From the NCBI GenBank assembly GCA_017311185.1, contig JAESUZ010003182.1, positions 372,001-436,000 on the forward strand: 64,000 bases of DNA, in the 5' to 3' direction. A program made the position numbers and the translations under genes. The DNA comes from Proteles cristata cristata (Eukaryota > Chordata > Mammalia > Carnivora > Hyaenidae). Positions 11,383-24,656 of this stretch are shown one piece after another (within the stretch, counting starts at the first letter, position 1; every line of letters starts with the position of its first letter). The notes beneath the pieces are model-generated. The model saw nothing but the letters and a program-made list of their open reading frames with translations. It was not told the origin of the DNA and made no database searches.

Positions 11383-14300
11383 AGAATTGTGTATTGGTAT
11401 CTCATCATTGTTTTAAATTGCATTTCCCTATTGACAGTTGATGTTAAACAGCTTTTCATGTGCTTATCTGCTATCTACGTATCTGCTTGATGAAGCGTCT
11501 GTTAAAATTATTTGTGCATTTATTATTATTGGGTTGGGTTTTCTTTTCTTATAATTCAGTTTTAAGGCAAAGTCCTTTATCTGACGTGTGATATGCAAAG
11601 ATATTCCCTGCAGTTGTGTTTTCATTATCTTAAGGGTACCTTGTGAAGAGCAGAAGGTCTTAATTTTGAAGAACTACCATTTATCAAATTTTCCTTTATG
11701 GATCATGCTTTAATGTTGTATTTTTAAAAATCTTCGCCTAATCCAAGGAGAACTGAGATCTTAAACAGCACTGAGTCTTTCATTTCACAAACACAGTATA
11801 TCTATTTTTTTAAAAAGTGCTTTTTCCAGCAATATTTTGTAGTTTTCCAGATACAAGACTAGCATATTTTTGTCAAATTTGTCCCTACATTATTATAATC
11901 CTAGGGTATTATAAACGGTATGGTCTTTTATATTTAAATTTCTGCTTGTTCATTGCTGATATTTAGAAATATAACTGATTTTGTATTGATCTTCTAACCT
12001 GCAGACTGTTAAGCTCATTTATTAGTGCTAGTAGCATTTTCGTAGATCTCATCAGCTTCTCTGTACAGACGATTGTGTCATGTGTAAATAAAGGCAGTTT
12101 TATTTCTTCCTTTCCAGTCTTTCTACCTTTTATTTCTTTGTCTTGTCACATTGCTCTGGCTAGATCCTCTAGTACAAGTTGAATAGAAGTCACGGGAGTG
12201 AAAAACCTTATCTTGTTCCTGATGTTAGGAAGAAAGCATCAGTCTTTCCTCATTAAATATAAATGTTAGCTGTCAGTTTTTCATAGATACCCTTTGTCAA
12301 ATTGAGTCACATTCTCTTCTATTCCTGGTTTGCTAAAGATCTTTGTCAAGAATAAATGTAGGACTTTTCAAATACTTTTTCTACACTTATTGAGATGGTC
12401 ATTTGAGTATTCTTTTTTGACTGATAACAAGGTGAATTTTATGGATTGAGTTTTAAATGTTAAACAAATCTTGTATTCCTGGGAGAAGACATACTTGATT
12501 GTGATGTGTATTATCCTTTTTATGTCTTGCTGAATACTATTTGCTAACATTTTAAAATAATTTTCACATTGATGTTCATGAGGGATGTTGGGCTGTAAAT
12601 TTCTCTTCTTGTAGTAACTATTTTTGGTTTTGGGTATCAGGGTAATGATGGCTTCATATAATGATTTGGGTAATATTCTTTTCTGTTTTTTTTTTTTTTT
12701 CTTTAATAATTTATTGTCAAGCTAGCTAACATACGGTGTATGTAGTCTTGGCTTCAGAAGTAGATTCTATAATTCATTCCTAACATACAACACCCAGTGC
12801 TCATCCCAATAAGTGCCCTTCTCAATGCCCATCACCCATTTTCCCAACCCCCCCCCCAACCCTCCACTCCCACTAATTGTTGGTTTCTTCTCTGTATTTA
12901 AGAGTCTCTTCTGGTTTGCCTTCCTCTCTGTTTGTAGCTTATTTTTCCTTCCCTTCCCCTATGGTCTTCTGTTAAGTTTCTCAAATTCTACATGTGAAGG
13001 AAAATATATGATACCTGTCTTTCTCTGACTGACTGATGTCACTTAGCGTACTAGCCTCCAGTTCCATCCACATTGTTGCAAATGACAAGCTTTCATTATT
13101 TTTCATCACCGAGTAGTATTCCATTGTGTACATATACCACATCTTCTTTATCCATTCATCAGTTGATGGACATTTGGGCTCTTTTCATAATTTGGCTATT
13201 GTTGACAGTGCTGCTGTGAACATTGGGGCATGTTCCCCTACGAGTCAACATTCCTGCATCCTAGGATAAATTCCTAGTAGTGCTGGGTCATAGGGTAATT
13301 CTATTTTTAATTTTTTGAGGAACCTCCACACTGTTTTCCAGGATGGTTTCACCAGTTTGCACTCCTACCACCAGTGCAAAGGGTTCCCTTTTCTCCACAT
13401 CATCACCAACATCTGTTGTTTCCTAGGTTGTTAATTTTAGCCACTCTGACCAGTGTGAGGTAGTAGCTCACTGTGGTTTTGATTTGTATTTCTCTGATGA
13501 AGAGTGATGTTGAGCATCTTTTCGTGTGTCTGTTTGCCATCTGGATGTCTTCTTTGGAAAAGTGTCTATTCATGTCTTCTGCCCATTTATTCACTGAATT
13601 CTTTGTTTTTTGGGTGTTGAGTTTGGTAAGTTCTTTATAAATTTTGGATACTAACCCTTTATCTGATATGTCATTTGCAAATATCTTCTCCCATTCTGTT
13701 GGTTGCTTTTTAATTTTGTTGATTGTTTCCTTTGCTGTGCAGAAGCTTTTTATCTTGATGAGGTCCTATAGTTCAATCTTGCTTTTATTTCCCTTGTCTT
13801 TGAAGACCTGTCAAGTAAGAAGTTGGCTGCAGCTGAGGTCAAAGAGGTTGTTGTTTGTTTTCTCCTTTAGGATTTTGATGGTTTCCTGTCTCACATTAAG
13901 GTCTTTCATCCAGTTTGAGTTTATTTTTGTGTATGGTGTAAGAAAGTGTTCCAGTTTCATTCTGATGCATGTTGCTGTCCAGTTCTCCCAACACCATTTG
14001 CTAAAGACTCTCTTTTTTCCATTGGATACTCTTTCCTGCTTTGTCGAAGATTAGTTGGCCATATATCTGTGGGTTCATTTCTGGGTTCTCTATTCTATTG
14101 CATTGGTCTATGTGTCTGTTTTTGTGCCAGTACCATATTGTCTTGATTACAGCATTGTAATACAGGCTAAAGTCTGGGATTGTTACACCTCCAGCTTTGG
14201 TTTACTTTTTCAACATTACTTTGGCTTTTCGGGGTCCTTTGTGGTTCCATACAAATTTTAGGATTGTTTGTTCTAGCTCTATGAAGAATGCTGTGCAATT

Positions 14301-14810
14301 CTGATTGGGATTGCAATGAATATGTAGATTGCTTTGGATAATTTGTTTTTCCAATCCATGAGCATGAAATGTTTTTCCATTTCTTTGTGTCTTCTTCCAT
14401 TTCTTTCATAAGCTTTCTATAATTTTCTCTCATACAGATCTCTTACCTCCTTGGTTAGGTTTATTCCAAGGTATTTTATGGTTCTTGGTGCAATTGTAAA
14501 CGAGATCGGTTCCTTGATATCTCTTTCTGTTGCTTCATTATGGGTGTATAGATGCAACTGATTTCTGTACATTGATGTTATGTCCTGTGACTTTGCTGAA
14601 TTCATATATCAGTTCTAGCAGTTTTTCGGTGGAGTCTTTCAGGTTTCCCATGTAGAGTATAATGTCATCTGGAAAGTCTGACTCCTTTGACAATTTGGAT
14701 GCCAAGTTGGCTATCCAAGTTTCTTTTGACATCCAGTAGCATGATTGATGGTTCTCCATCACCTTGCTTTCAATCTGCAGGTATCCTCAGGTCTAAAATG
14801 AGTCTCTTTT

Positions 14811-14847
14811 AAAAAAAAAATTAAATTAAATTAATTAAATTAAATAC
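14811..14847. repeat. (TTAAA)n-like AT-rich stretch
   Basis: A-run followed by repeated taaat/ttaaa units inside the L1 ORF2 region. It looks like a local expansion disrupting the L1 reading frame. Confidence 0.75.
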
Positions 14848-16411
14848 AATCTCTTGTAGGCAGCATATAGATGAATCTTGGTTTTTTATCCATTCTGATA
14901 TCCTATGTCTTTTGATTGAGGCATTTCGTCCATTTACATTCAGAATGATTACTGAAAGATAAGGATTTAGTGTCATTGTGTTATCTGTAGGTTTTGTGTT
15001 TATGGCGATGTCTTGGTCTTTTGTAATCTTTATTGTTTTTCACTCACGGAGTCCCCCTTAGGATCTCCTGCAGGGCTGGTTTAGTGGTCAAGAACTCCTT
15101 CAGTTTTTGTTTGTCTGGGAAACTCTTTATCTCTCATTCTATTCTGTATGACAGCCTTGCTGGATAAAGGATTCTTGGCTTCATATTTTTCTTGTTCTGC
15201 ACATTGAATATTTCCTGCCCCTCCCTTCTGGCCTGCCAAGTTTCAGTGGACAGATCTGCTACTTATGTATCTACCCTTGTAGGTTAAGGCCCATTGGTCC
15301 CTAGCTGCTTTCAGAATTCTCTTTATCTTTGTATTTTGCCAGTTTCACTATGCTATGTTGTGGTGTTGACCTGTTTTTGTTGATTTTGAAGGGAGTTCTC
15401 TGTGCCTCCTAGACTTGGATATCTGTTTCCTTCCCCAGATTAGGGAAGTTCTCAACTATAATTTGTTCAAATAAACCTTTTTCCCCTTTCTCTCTCTTCC
15501 TCTTCTTATGAAACTCCTGTGATACAGATATTATTTCATTTCATTGAATCAGTTAGGTCTCTAATTATCCCCTCATGGTCTAGTAATTCCTTTTCCCTCT
15601 TTTTTTCAGCTTTATCATTTTCCATAATTTTATCTTCTATTTCAGTCATTCTCGCCTCTGCTTCTTCCCCCCTTGCTGTCACTGCATCTAGTTTATTTTG
15701 CATCTCATTTACAGCATTTCTTAATTCACTGTGACTACTTCTTAGGTCTTTGATTTCTATAGCTATAGATTCTCTGCTGTCTTCTATGTTTTATTCAAGC
15801 CCAGCTATTAGTCTTATGACTGTTTTCTAAATTGTTTTGTTCAGATTGTTCAGATATTTTGTTTATATCTGTTTTGAGTACAATGCTCTGGTTGTCATTT
15901 CTTCCTGGAATTTCTTTTGAGGAGAATTCTTCTGTTTCATCATTCTGGCTAGGCTTCTGTCTTTTACATGATTTAATAGCTTATTTTGTGACCTGCACCT
16001 GCAAGTACTACTATATTAAGAAGGGGTCATACACTGCCCAGGGCCTGGCACTTCAGTTCAGTAAGTGTTTTTGTAGTGTGTTGTGTGCACTCTGTGGTTG
16101 TGTCTCTGGCTGCTTTGTCTCACTGCTTGTAGTGGTGGATTGTTTGGACCTCCCACCAAGTGTGCTTTGATTTGTTCATTGAAGTATCCCTGGAAAAAAG
16201 GAAAACAAGGTGTGGGGGGTGGGGGGCAGGGGAGGAAGCCTTATCCCATACAAGAAGAGAAATGAAAGGGGGAAAATTTTTAAAAACAGGGAGAGAATCA
16301 AAGAAACTATAAGACTTAACCCAGAGAGAGATAGAGAGAGGAAAATGAAGAGGAAGGAGATACAGAAAAGGTATAAAAAGAATAGTGTAAAAATTCCTGA
16401 TTAAACAAATA

Positions 16412-16462
16412 ACCGAAAAGAAAGAGAGAAAGAGAAAAGAAGAGAGAGAGAGAGAGAGAGAG

Positions 16463-16509
<47 letters not shown>

Positions 16510-16510
16510 T
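16412..16510. repeat. (GA)n / (GAAA)n microsatellite
   Basis: Alternating blocks of ag and gaaa repeats inside the purine-rich part of the antisense L1. Likely length-variable. The reverse strand gives a spurious Phe/Leu/Ser ORF. Confidence 0.9.
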
Positions 16511-18258
16511 AATAGGAACTGACCAAAAATCAAATCAGAAACTATGATCCTGATTCCAAAGGAAAGAAAAAAGAAAAGGAAGGTAGAAAGAAGAAGAAGG
16601 GAAAAGAGAAGAAAAGGAAAGAAAAGAGAAAAAAAATAATTTAAAGTTGTTTTTACAAAACAGACCAACATACAAAACCACAGGACAGTTAGTTGTCTCT
16701 TGGTGCCTGGGATGGGTGGCTGTGATGGTCTAGAGGAGAGGCCACCTGGTTAGGTCAATGTCAATCTCACTCTGGTAGGTAAGCAGTTACCAGGCACGGA
16801 GAGGTGGGGTTTGGTGCAAGCGGGTCTCACCTCCACTGGGGACCGCTGTGCTGTTCCCTGAAGGCCTACCATGTTGCCATGGGGACAAAAATGGTAACTC
16901 CTCAGTATCTCCTCTCCAGGCCACGTGTCTCAAACCACACTGTTCAGGCAGCCCTCATGGAGTGGCTCGGGCAGCCGGCCTGCCCTCCTAGGCACTTGGC
17001 TCGGATTCAAAACACACCCAGTGGACCACTCTGGGATAGCGCCATGCTGTGCAACCAACAAAGGGCCTCCGGCTGGTGCCTGCAGGGTCTTTTGTCATTG
17101 CAGGGGGTGGGCACTATGCCCTCCTCCCACAGTATTCGAGTGTGGGGTCTGGTCTCTCCTAGTGTGCCCCCCGAGACCGCTCCGGCACCCCGACCCCGGC
17201 TCCCTACCCCACCAGGCGCAGGCACATGGCGGCAGCTCCAGTCCAGGGAAAGTTGCGTGCCCCTGAAAACTCCAGTCTTTAGCTCCTGAGCCTGTTTGCA
17301 AAGTAGAAACTGGCTCTGCCCCTCTTTTTCGTTCCTCAGTCCATGGTCTAGAGAGGTTTTTCTCTTGTTCAAACACAAAACCACTCTTCCACTGCCTCCC
17401 TTACCCTCCTTTTGTCTTTCCATAGAAGGGGTTCCCCTCTTTGCACCTTTGACACCCATTTTCTCTCTCCCAATTCATAAGCAGGCATCTCTGTGCCGCC
17501 AAGCTCTGTCCACCTGTGGAGATCTTTCTGTCACTCTACAGCCTGTATTCTGGAGTATTCCTAGTGTCCTGACCTCAATACAACTGTGTTTGAGGGACGA
17601 GAGAAATTCTGGTCCCCCTACGTATCTGCCATCTTAACTCCTCACTCTCCTCTTCTGTTTCTTGGAAGTTTGTGTAGATTTGTTATTATTTTTTCCCTTA
17701 AATATTTGATAGAATTCACCAATGGAACTGCCTGGTCTTGAAATTTTCTTTGCAGAGGGTTTTAAATTATGAATTTGATTTTTTAAATAGGTATAGTGCT
17801 ATTTAAATTTTCTGTGTATTCTTGGGTCATCATTGATGTGGTGTCAAAGAATTTGTCCATTTCCTCAAAGTAACCAATTTTATTGGCATGAAATTGTTCC
17901 TAATATACTTCTAATATTGGTAAGATCAGTAGTTATGCTACCTCTTTCATTCCTGACATGGGATTTGTGACTTTTTTTTTCTTGTCAATCTGTATAGAGA
18001 CATTAATTTTAGTGAGCTTTTGATTAAAAAAATGACAATAACTGGGTTTTGGGGTTGTTTTCATTGATTTTTCTCTTTTGTTTCATTCTTCTCTGCTTAT
18101 TATTTTCTTTCTTCTGATTACTTTAGATTTAATTCACTCGTGTCTATTATAAAAAAAATATCTTTTTTTTTGTCTTTTATAAATTTCCTTCTAAGTACTG
18201 GTTTAGCAGTATCCCACCGTTCAGTATTCTATGTTGTCATTTACATTCAGTTCAAAGT

Positions 18259-18451
18259 AAAAAAAAATTTTTTTGATGTTTATTTTTGAGAGAGAGGGAA
18301 GGCCCAGCGAGGGAGGGTCAGAGAGAGAGAGAGATGCAGAACCTGAGCTGTTAGCACAGAGCCTGACGCGGGGCTCAAATTCACAAAACCGCAAGATCAT
18401 AACCTGAGCCAAAGTCGGAACGCTTAACCAACTGGGCCACCCAGGTGCCCC
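18259..18451 (-). repeat. Carnivore tRNA-derived SINE
   Basis: 'gatgtttatttttgagagag', GA body, 'gacgcggggctcaaattcac' and 'caactgggccacccaggtgc' in order. No clear target duplication seen. Confidence 0.85.
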
Positions 18452-19858
18452 AGGCGTTTTAATTTCACTTGTGTTCAGAAAACATACTATATATGTCAGT
18501 CATGTTAAACTTATTCAGACTTGTTTATGTCCCAGAATGCCGTTGTTCTTGGTAAATTCTCTTTGTGACTAAAAAAGAATAGGTCTTCTGCTGTTGTTAG
18601 GTATAGTTTCCTATGCCAATTGATTCAAGCTTATTGATAGTGTTGTTCAAGTCTTCTACTTTCTTCCTTATGTCTGTCTGCTTATTCTATCAACCATTGA
18701 GAAAGGGGTATTGATATGTCTCTGTAATTGTAGATTTCTTTATCTTTTCAGGTTTATCAATATTGCTTCTTGTGTTGTGAATCTTTGTTATTAGGTGCAT
18801 AAATGTTTAGGATTATTATGTCATCTTAATGAAATGAATTTTGAAATGGCTGTCTTAATCTTCATTAATATTCTTTGCTGTGAACAGTACTTTGATATTA
18901 ATAAAGGTATCCAGTTTTCTTTTGACTAGTGTTACAATGGTATATCTTTTTCCATTCTTTTACTTTTTACCCTCTTTGTGTCTTTATATTTCAAATATAT
19001 TTCTTACAGGCAGCATGTAACTGGGTTTTGCTTTTCTTTTATATCCAATCTGACAATCCCTTCCTTTTAATTGGAGGTCTTTAAACCATCTTCATTTAAT
19101 GTGTTTTGTGCCTGTTGTTGGGCCTAAATCTATCACCTTGCCGTTTGTTTTCTATAGTTCCCATCTGTTCTTTGTTTCTTATTCCTTTTTTTTTTTTGTC
19201 TTCTTTTGGACTGAGTTTTTAACGATGAAATGTTGACTATAATTTCCTCTTCTTTTTCTAGTTTCTCAAGGTGGAAGCTAAAGTTGTTATTTTGAGAAAC
19301 CTCTGTTCTATCATCAATGTTTAGTGGGCTGAATATCTTCTTTTAGCTGCATTCTTCCAAATTTTTATATGTTCTCATTTCCATTCAGTTGAAAAGACTT
19401 TCTCATTTCCCTTTTGGTTTTTTCTTTTCCCACAAGTCATTTAGAAGTAGAAGTGTGTTTTTTTAGTTATCTTATTAGCCATATATCTTAGTTTTTTGTG
19501 ATTGATTTAGAGTTTATAGTATCCATTTTTGACTTACCACCTTGAAGTAGTATCATTCCACTTCATGTATAGTATAAGAACACACGATGGAATACATCCA
19601 CTTCCAGCATCAGCTTTGTGCTCTCACTGTCTTCCATTTTACTTCTACATATGTTGTAAACAAAGTAAACCAAACCATACATTGTTATTATTTTTGCTTT
19701 AAACAATTATCTCTTAAAGAGACTTAAATTTTTTTCAAAATTAATTTATATTTGCTATTATTGCTGTATTTATATTTGCCATTTTCAGTGTTTTTCATTC
19801 CTCTTAGAGATCTAAACTTCTATCTTTCTACTGGTCAAAGGACTTCCTTTACTATTTC

Positions 19859-20052
19859 CTTTTTTGGGGGGGGGGTTATTTGTTCTTGAGAGAGTGCGAG
19901 CAGGGGAGGGGCAAAGAGGGAGGAGAACAGAGGATCTGAAGCAGGCTCTGAGCTGACAGCAGCAAGCCTATTAGGGGGCTTGAACTCACACTGTGAGATC
20001 ATGATTTGAGCTGAAGTCCATCGCTCAACTGACTGAGCCACCCAGGCACCCC
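19859..20052 (-). repeat. Carnivore tRNA-derived SINE
   Basis: GA-rich body and antisense tRNA head ending in 'gactgagccacccaggcacc'. A perfect 14-bp duplication, tcctttactatttc, lies at 19845-19858 and 20053-20066. A G-run replaces part of the tail. Confidence 0.92.
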
Positions 20053-22629
20053 TCCTTTACTATTTCTTAGGCAGGTCTGCTGGTGATTGAGTCCTTCAGC
20101 TTTTATGTGAGAAAGTCTTTATTTTGCCTTTGTTTTTGGAAGGTATTTTCACTGGATATTGAATTATAGGTTCAGTTGTTTGTTTTCAGTGCTGTAAAGA
20201 TGTTTCTCCTCTACTATCTTCCTGCTTCCGTTGTTTCCAACAAGAAATCTGTATTCTAATCTTTTTTTCTTCCGTAGGTAATGTATGGTTGTTTTTGTTT
20301 TGGGTTTTTTTCTTTTTTTGCCTTTTTTAAGATTTTCTCTTTACCGTTATCATTAAGCAATTTGATGATGAAACACCTTGGTGTAGTTATCTTCGTGTTT
20401 CTTATGCTTGGGTTTGTTGAACTTCTTGCATCTGTGGGTTTATAGTTTTCTCTATATTTGGAAAAGTATCAGCTATTGTTTCTTCAAATATTTTCTTCTA
20501 TGCTTCTACTCAACACACTCAATATTTCTTCTTTCTTGACCCTATTGAATATAGGTATAATAACTGCTCTAATGTCCTTCTCTATTAATTCTGTTACCTG
20601 TATCATTTGGGGGTCTTTTCCAGTTGATTTTTATTCTCAATGTAGCTCACCTTTTCCTGATTCTTTGTATGCCTGGTAATTTTTTATTACACTCTTGACA
20701 TTTTGATTTGACTGTCTTGGGTGCTGGATATTTTTGTATCCCTATAAATCTTTTTGAGCTATATTCTGTGTTATCGTTAAATTATTTAGAATTAGGTTTT
20801 TCCTTTTGAGACTTGCTTGTAAGCTATGCCAGGTGATCAGAACTGCATTTGGTCTAAAACTAAAACTTCTTCATTATTAAGGTACTAGCCTTCTAAGTAT
20901 TCTACCGATGTGTATTAATTATAAGAATTGTCCACTGTCACCAGCTTGTGGGAACATAAACTATTGCTGGTGCCATGTGATCACCTCTCTAATCCTTCGG
21001 GGTCGTGTTTTCTTCAGCCTCGGGCAGTTTTTCTTACGTGTGCACTGGTCAGTATTTAGCTGAAGACTCAAGGGGGACCCTTTATGCATCTTCAGCTTTC
21101 TCTCTCGCTCTCTCTTTCTGTGTAGCTCTCTCCTCTCCAGTACTCTGCCTTACAGACTCCACACCTTGGCCTCCCTGGACTCCCAGCTCCATCTCCTCAA
21201 CTCAGGAAGACAGTTAGGCTCTTCCCAGGTCCCTCCTCCCTGGCTACTGACTGCAGGCTTTCTAGGCAGGTAGCGAGGCTAACTATAGTGCTTACCTTGT
21301 TTCCTCCCACTCAGGGATCACTGTGCTACACTGTTGATGCCCAGTGTCTGAAAATCATTGTTTCATAGACTCCATCTGGAATTTTAGTCGTTCGAGGCAA
21401 GAGGGTAAAATCTGGTCTGTGTTACTCCATCTTTGCTGAAATAGAAAGTTTTACAACTAATTTGAGTTTTGAGAGCTGAAACAAACATGGAGTGAAATGA
21501 GTACAGCCTAACTGAGCAGAAAGTCTTCAGTTTATCCTGTAGCATAAACTGAGATAAGAGGAAATGTATCACTTTTATTTTGGTGGAAAACAACCTAATT
21601 TTTTTTATTGTCCTTCCATTTTCTGAATATCGTTGCTGCAGAGGAAAAAAAAATCCAACCAACTTTATTATGACATTACACAACCCCGAATAAATTACAT
21701 CTAATTCCTACTGACAGCTTTGTGGGAGCCACTAGGAAAAGAGAACCGAAATGAGTGTTATTCAGTAAGTCAAATTAGCATTCCTGAAATAGGATGGCTG
21801 CTGGCTTATATAATCCTATCATATCAATAATAATGAGATTTAACATGAAGACTTCAGTCATGTGATTCTCAAATCACAAACCTGAAGGTCCTTTGCGGAT
21901 ATATTTTAGAATGATACGGTCACGTGTTTCGTAAATGGGCTAATAGCTAAAACCAACCTCACTCTTCCCCTTGATTGCCTCATACAGGCCGTTAGCCCCA
22001 AGAACAGCACTGGGAGAGGTATCCACCCAGGGTCAGAATACTCAGGGGTTCCTGGCTCCTACCCTCCTTAGTCCCTCAGGATCTTAACAGGAGGTTAGTG
22101 TGGGTGCTTCCTAAATATCAAGAGGCATGTAGGCCTGCTCCATATTAAGTAGATCAAAAGTCAGTGCCAAGTTTGTAGACATTAGGACCCTGAGAGCTTG
22201 GTTTTTGCTGTACAGGCATTAGAGAGGAAGTGGTTAGACTAGTTTTCTTTTTCCCCAATCAGAATGTTTACATGAACCAATCCTGCTTATGGCCAGAGAG
22301 CATAGCCTTATCTGTCACTGATGTTTGTAATCCCACAGTTTGTTATACGGGTTGGTGGTTGGAGGAGGCAGAGAGAAAATGTCATTTTCTGATATTTTGA
22401 GTTTTAGTCCAATTACATTATCTGGTACGTACCATACTGCATTCCTAAGCACAATATTTATGCTAGAGACAGTAGTACATGGCTGCAACATGAGCCATGT
22501 GCTTAGGAGTGAGCATCAGTGGAAGCCAAATTAGCAAATTATGGATCTCAACAAAATGCTCGAAGCAGAAAAGCAACCAGATTGAGCCTGGGAACAAAAG
22601 CATAGAGAGGAATGTAATTTGTCAGTTCA

Positions 22630-22631
<2 letters not shown>

Positions 22632-22675
<44 letters not shown>
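22632..22675. repeat. (GT)n microsatellite
   Basis: Uninterrupted gt dinucleotides, about 21 units, in the long UNC79 intron. Likely polymorphic. Confidence 0.97.
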
Positions 22676-22676
<1 letters not shown>

Positions 22677-23289
22677 AATTACATGAGCCCTGCAGCCCAT
22701 GCCCATGAGTGGTGAACAGAGAGGTCATTCTCTCCCATCCCAGCAGGCCTCCAGCTAGTTCTTTTATTTTGTTCATGGCATGGCTCTCCTTCTGTTTGCC
22801 CAGGCTAGAAACCCCGACTTGTGCTCTGACCTTTTCCTCGCTCCAAAGAGCAGACCGGTCCTTAGAGCCTCTTGGGTTGCGTCTGTAGCCAACCACCCTT
22901 CTCCCTCCTGGAAGCCACCCCTGGTCTTACCTGGACCATCGAGGCAGCCTCCACCCAGACCCTGGCTTCCCTTCCCCACCCTCCTCCTCATCCTAGTCGG
23001 CAGATTACTGCCACGGTGATTTTTCTGGAATACAGCTCCACTTACAGGAAACAGGGCTCCCCTCTTTACAAGTTATATTGGATTTGGAAACAAGTCCAAA
23101 TCCCTTAATGTGGTCTCCCAGGGCATCATGGGTGAATGATGAAGGGCCTCACCTCTGCTTTCCTAAACGTGTTTCTCGTGACCCCCTCCTGAGAACCTCA
23201 CACTTCAGCATCAACTGAATTCCTACCACCTGCTCACCCACGGCACACTCCCACCCTCAGGCTGCGCTCCCGGGAGTGCGCCCTGGAAT

Positions 23290-23680
23290 TCGTTGGCTAG
23301 GGCTGCTGTGAGAGCACCACAGAGTAGGCGGCTAAAACACAGAAACTGCTTATCCCAGAGTCAGGAAGCCAGAAGTCTGAGGTCAGGGGGTAACAGGGTT
23401 GTTCCTTCTGAGGTCTATGAGGGAGAATCCAGTCCAGCCCGACCCCCGAGCTTCTGGCAGCTGATTGGCAGTCTTTGCCTTTCTTCGGCTTGTGTCCAAA
23501 TCTTCCCCTTTTGATAAGAGCATCAGTCATATTGGTAGGGGCCCACCCTACCGTAGAATGGCCTCACCTTAACTCGATTACATCTGCGTTGACGCCTCTT
23601 CCAAATAAAGTCCCATCCTGAAGCAGTGTGGGTAGGGACCGTGAGGGGGCACAGTTCAGCTCATGACAACTGTACTTCTC
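23290..23680. repeat. Old mammalian interspersed repeat, family not named
   Basis: 'ggctagggctgctgtgagag', 'gaagccagaagtctgaggtc', 'gttccttctgaggtctatga' and 'tccaaataaagtcccatcct' are blocks I know from a widespread mammalian repeat, but I cannot assign the family with confidence. Confidence 0.5.
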
Positions 23681-24656
23681 TATTGAATTAGGAGTAGAGA
23701 GGGTTGGAAGGAACAGAGTGCAGTGATATGATACATATTTAGTACATTAAAGATCCGAGCAGTGCTGCAATAAGGAACCCAGCATCTCCAGACTTACTGG
23801 ACCAGTGGCCCCTCCCCCACTGAAACCCACCAAACTAGAGTCCAGTGGGACACACTTTGGGAAACACTGTCTCCTGTCCCTGACTGCTGGATTTATGAGG
23901 CAGCCTTATATTCCGGAGTGCTGAAACGTGGCTGAGAGGCCAAAGCAGGGAGAGGAGAGCTGCTTCTGGAGGCCCTGGGGCCAGACACCAGGAGACCACC
24001 TAGGAAGGGCACAGCAGAGGGGCTCAGGATGGGCAGGAGGGACAGCAGAATGGCAAGCCTCCCCGGAGGCCTGCAGTTGGAGCGCCTCGCTATCCACCGG
24101 GGCAGGGACCCACTGCTCGCCTGCATGTGACCCACGCCATCCAGACCCCCTGGCCCAAGTCACTCTTGCTGTGTCCCACCTTCCAAATCACAGCCAGGCT
24201 ACTTCGGGGCTCAATTATTTTCTATCACTGAAGCATTTCTACCACTTCCCAGTGATATTTTCTTAACGACTCTGGGCAAATAGAGTCGCCATCCTACTCG
24301 GAAACTCAGCCCCAGAGATCCCATGGAGGAAATTCTCTTTCAAGAAAGTAAGGATTTCATTAAATACACATTTAATTTCCCATGTGTGGTCGCTTTCAAG
24401 AGACAATCAGTCATTTGCTCTTAAGTGTGTGTTTCAGGCACTCATGGGGCACTTACTAACCTCCAAATGCCACCGGCCCAGCAGGGTCCGGCCTCAGAAA
24501 GATGTTTTCCTGTTAATGGATGACTCCGCAGCAGGGTCCCCTCTTTGGTGATGTTAAAGGGGCTTTGTGTGCCCTGCTTCTCTGTGCAGTAGGCGAAGCT
24601 TATGGGGGCGGGGACGGAGACCGCTAATAACAAGGCTTCTGTGTTTCTTCACACAG

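Larger units (their letters stand above)
10235..12687 (-). mobile_element. Old L1, 3' portion (antisense to UNC79)
   Basis: Antisense L1 3'-end text: 'acagcttcattgaagtataa' start, 'tattccattgtatggatata', 'gttagctgtcagtttttcat' and, at the inner edge, 'gggtaatgatggcttcatat'. It is interrupted by SINEs at 10629-10835 and 11177-11382 and then by the young L1. The element resumes at about 17646. No intact ORF remains. Confidence 0.75.
12688..17645 (-). mobile_element. Younger L1 with internal deletion, nested in the old L1
   Basis: On the - strand it runs from a GC-rich 5' end near 17645 (antisense 'gccatcttaactcct') through a purine-rich section and ORF1/ORF2 remnants to a 3'UTR and a poly(A) seen as poly(T) at about 12689-12705. 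ORF2 remnants include [15 protein letters not shown] (near 13403-13594) and a reverse-transcriptase piece with DDIILYMGNLKDSTEKLLEL (near 14538-14762). At roughly 5 kb it is shorter than a full L1, and ORF2 is broken by stops and appears internally deleted near 14760. It is probably immobile. The flanking old-L1 text is continuous across it, with a short shared 'ttctgttt' at both junctions. Confidence 0.85.
17646..21440 (-). mobile_element. Old L1, 5' portion (antisense to UNC79)
   Basis: Continues the older L1 interrupted at 12687: 'gatagaattcaccaatggaa', 'ctggtcttgaaattttcttt', later 'aggcaggtctgctggtgatt' and a terminal 'gttactccatctttgctgaa' typical of antisense L1 5' ends. Carries SINEs at 18259-18451 and 19859-20052. 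Fully degenerate. Confidence 0.7.
9326..24656 (+). other. UNC79: UNC79 intron, 15.3 kb, largely antisense L1
   Basis: From about 10235 to 21440 it is an old antisense L1 interrupted by a younger antisense L1 (about 12688-17645) and four SINEs. Positions 9326-10230 and 21440-23280 are unrecognised sequence with one (GT)n tract. An old repeat lies at about 23290-23680. No exon-like ORF with good splice sites was found inside, though small non-coding exons would be missed. Confidence 0.75.

Noticed and set aside
16120..16671. 183-codon ORF of Phe/Leu/Ser repeats
   Set aside because: Antisense translation of a GA/GAAA microsatellite in the L1 purine-rich region.
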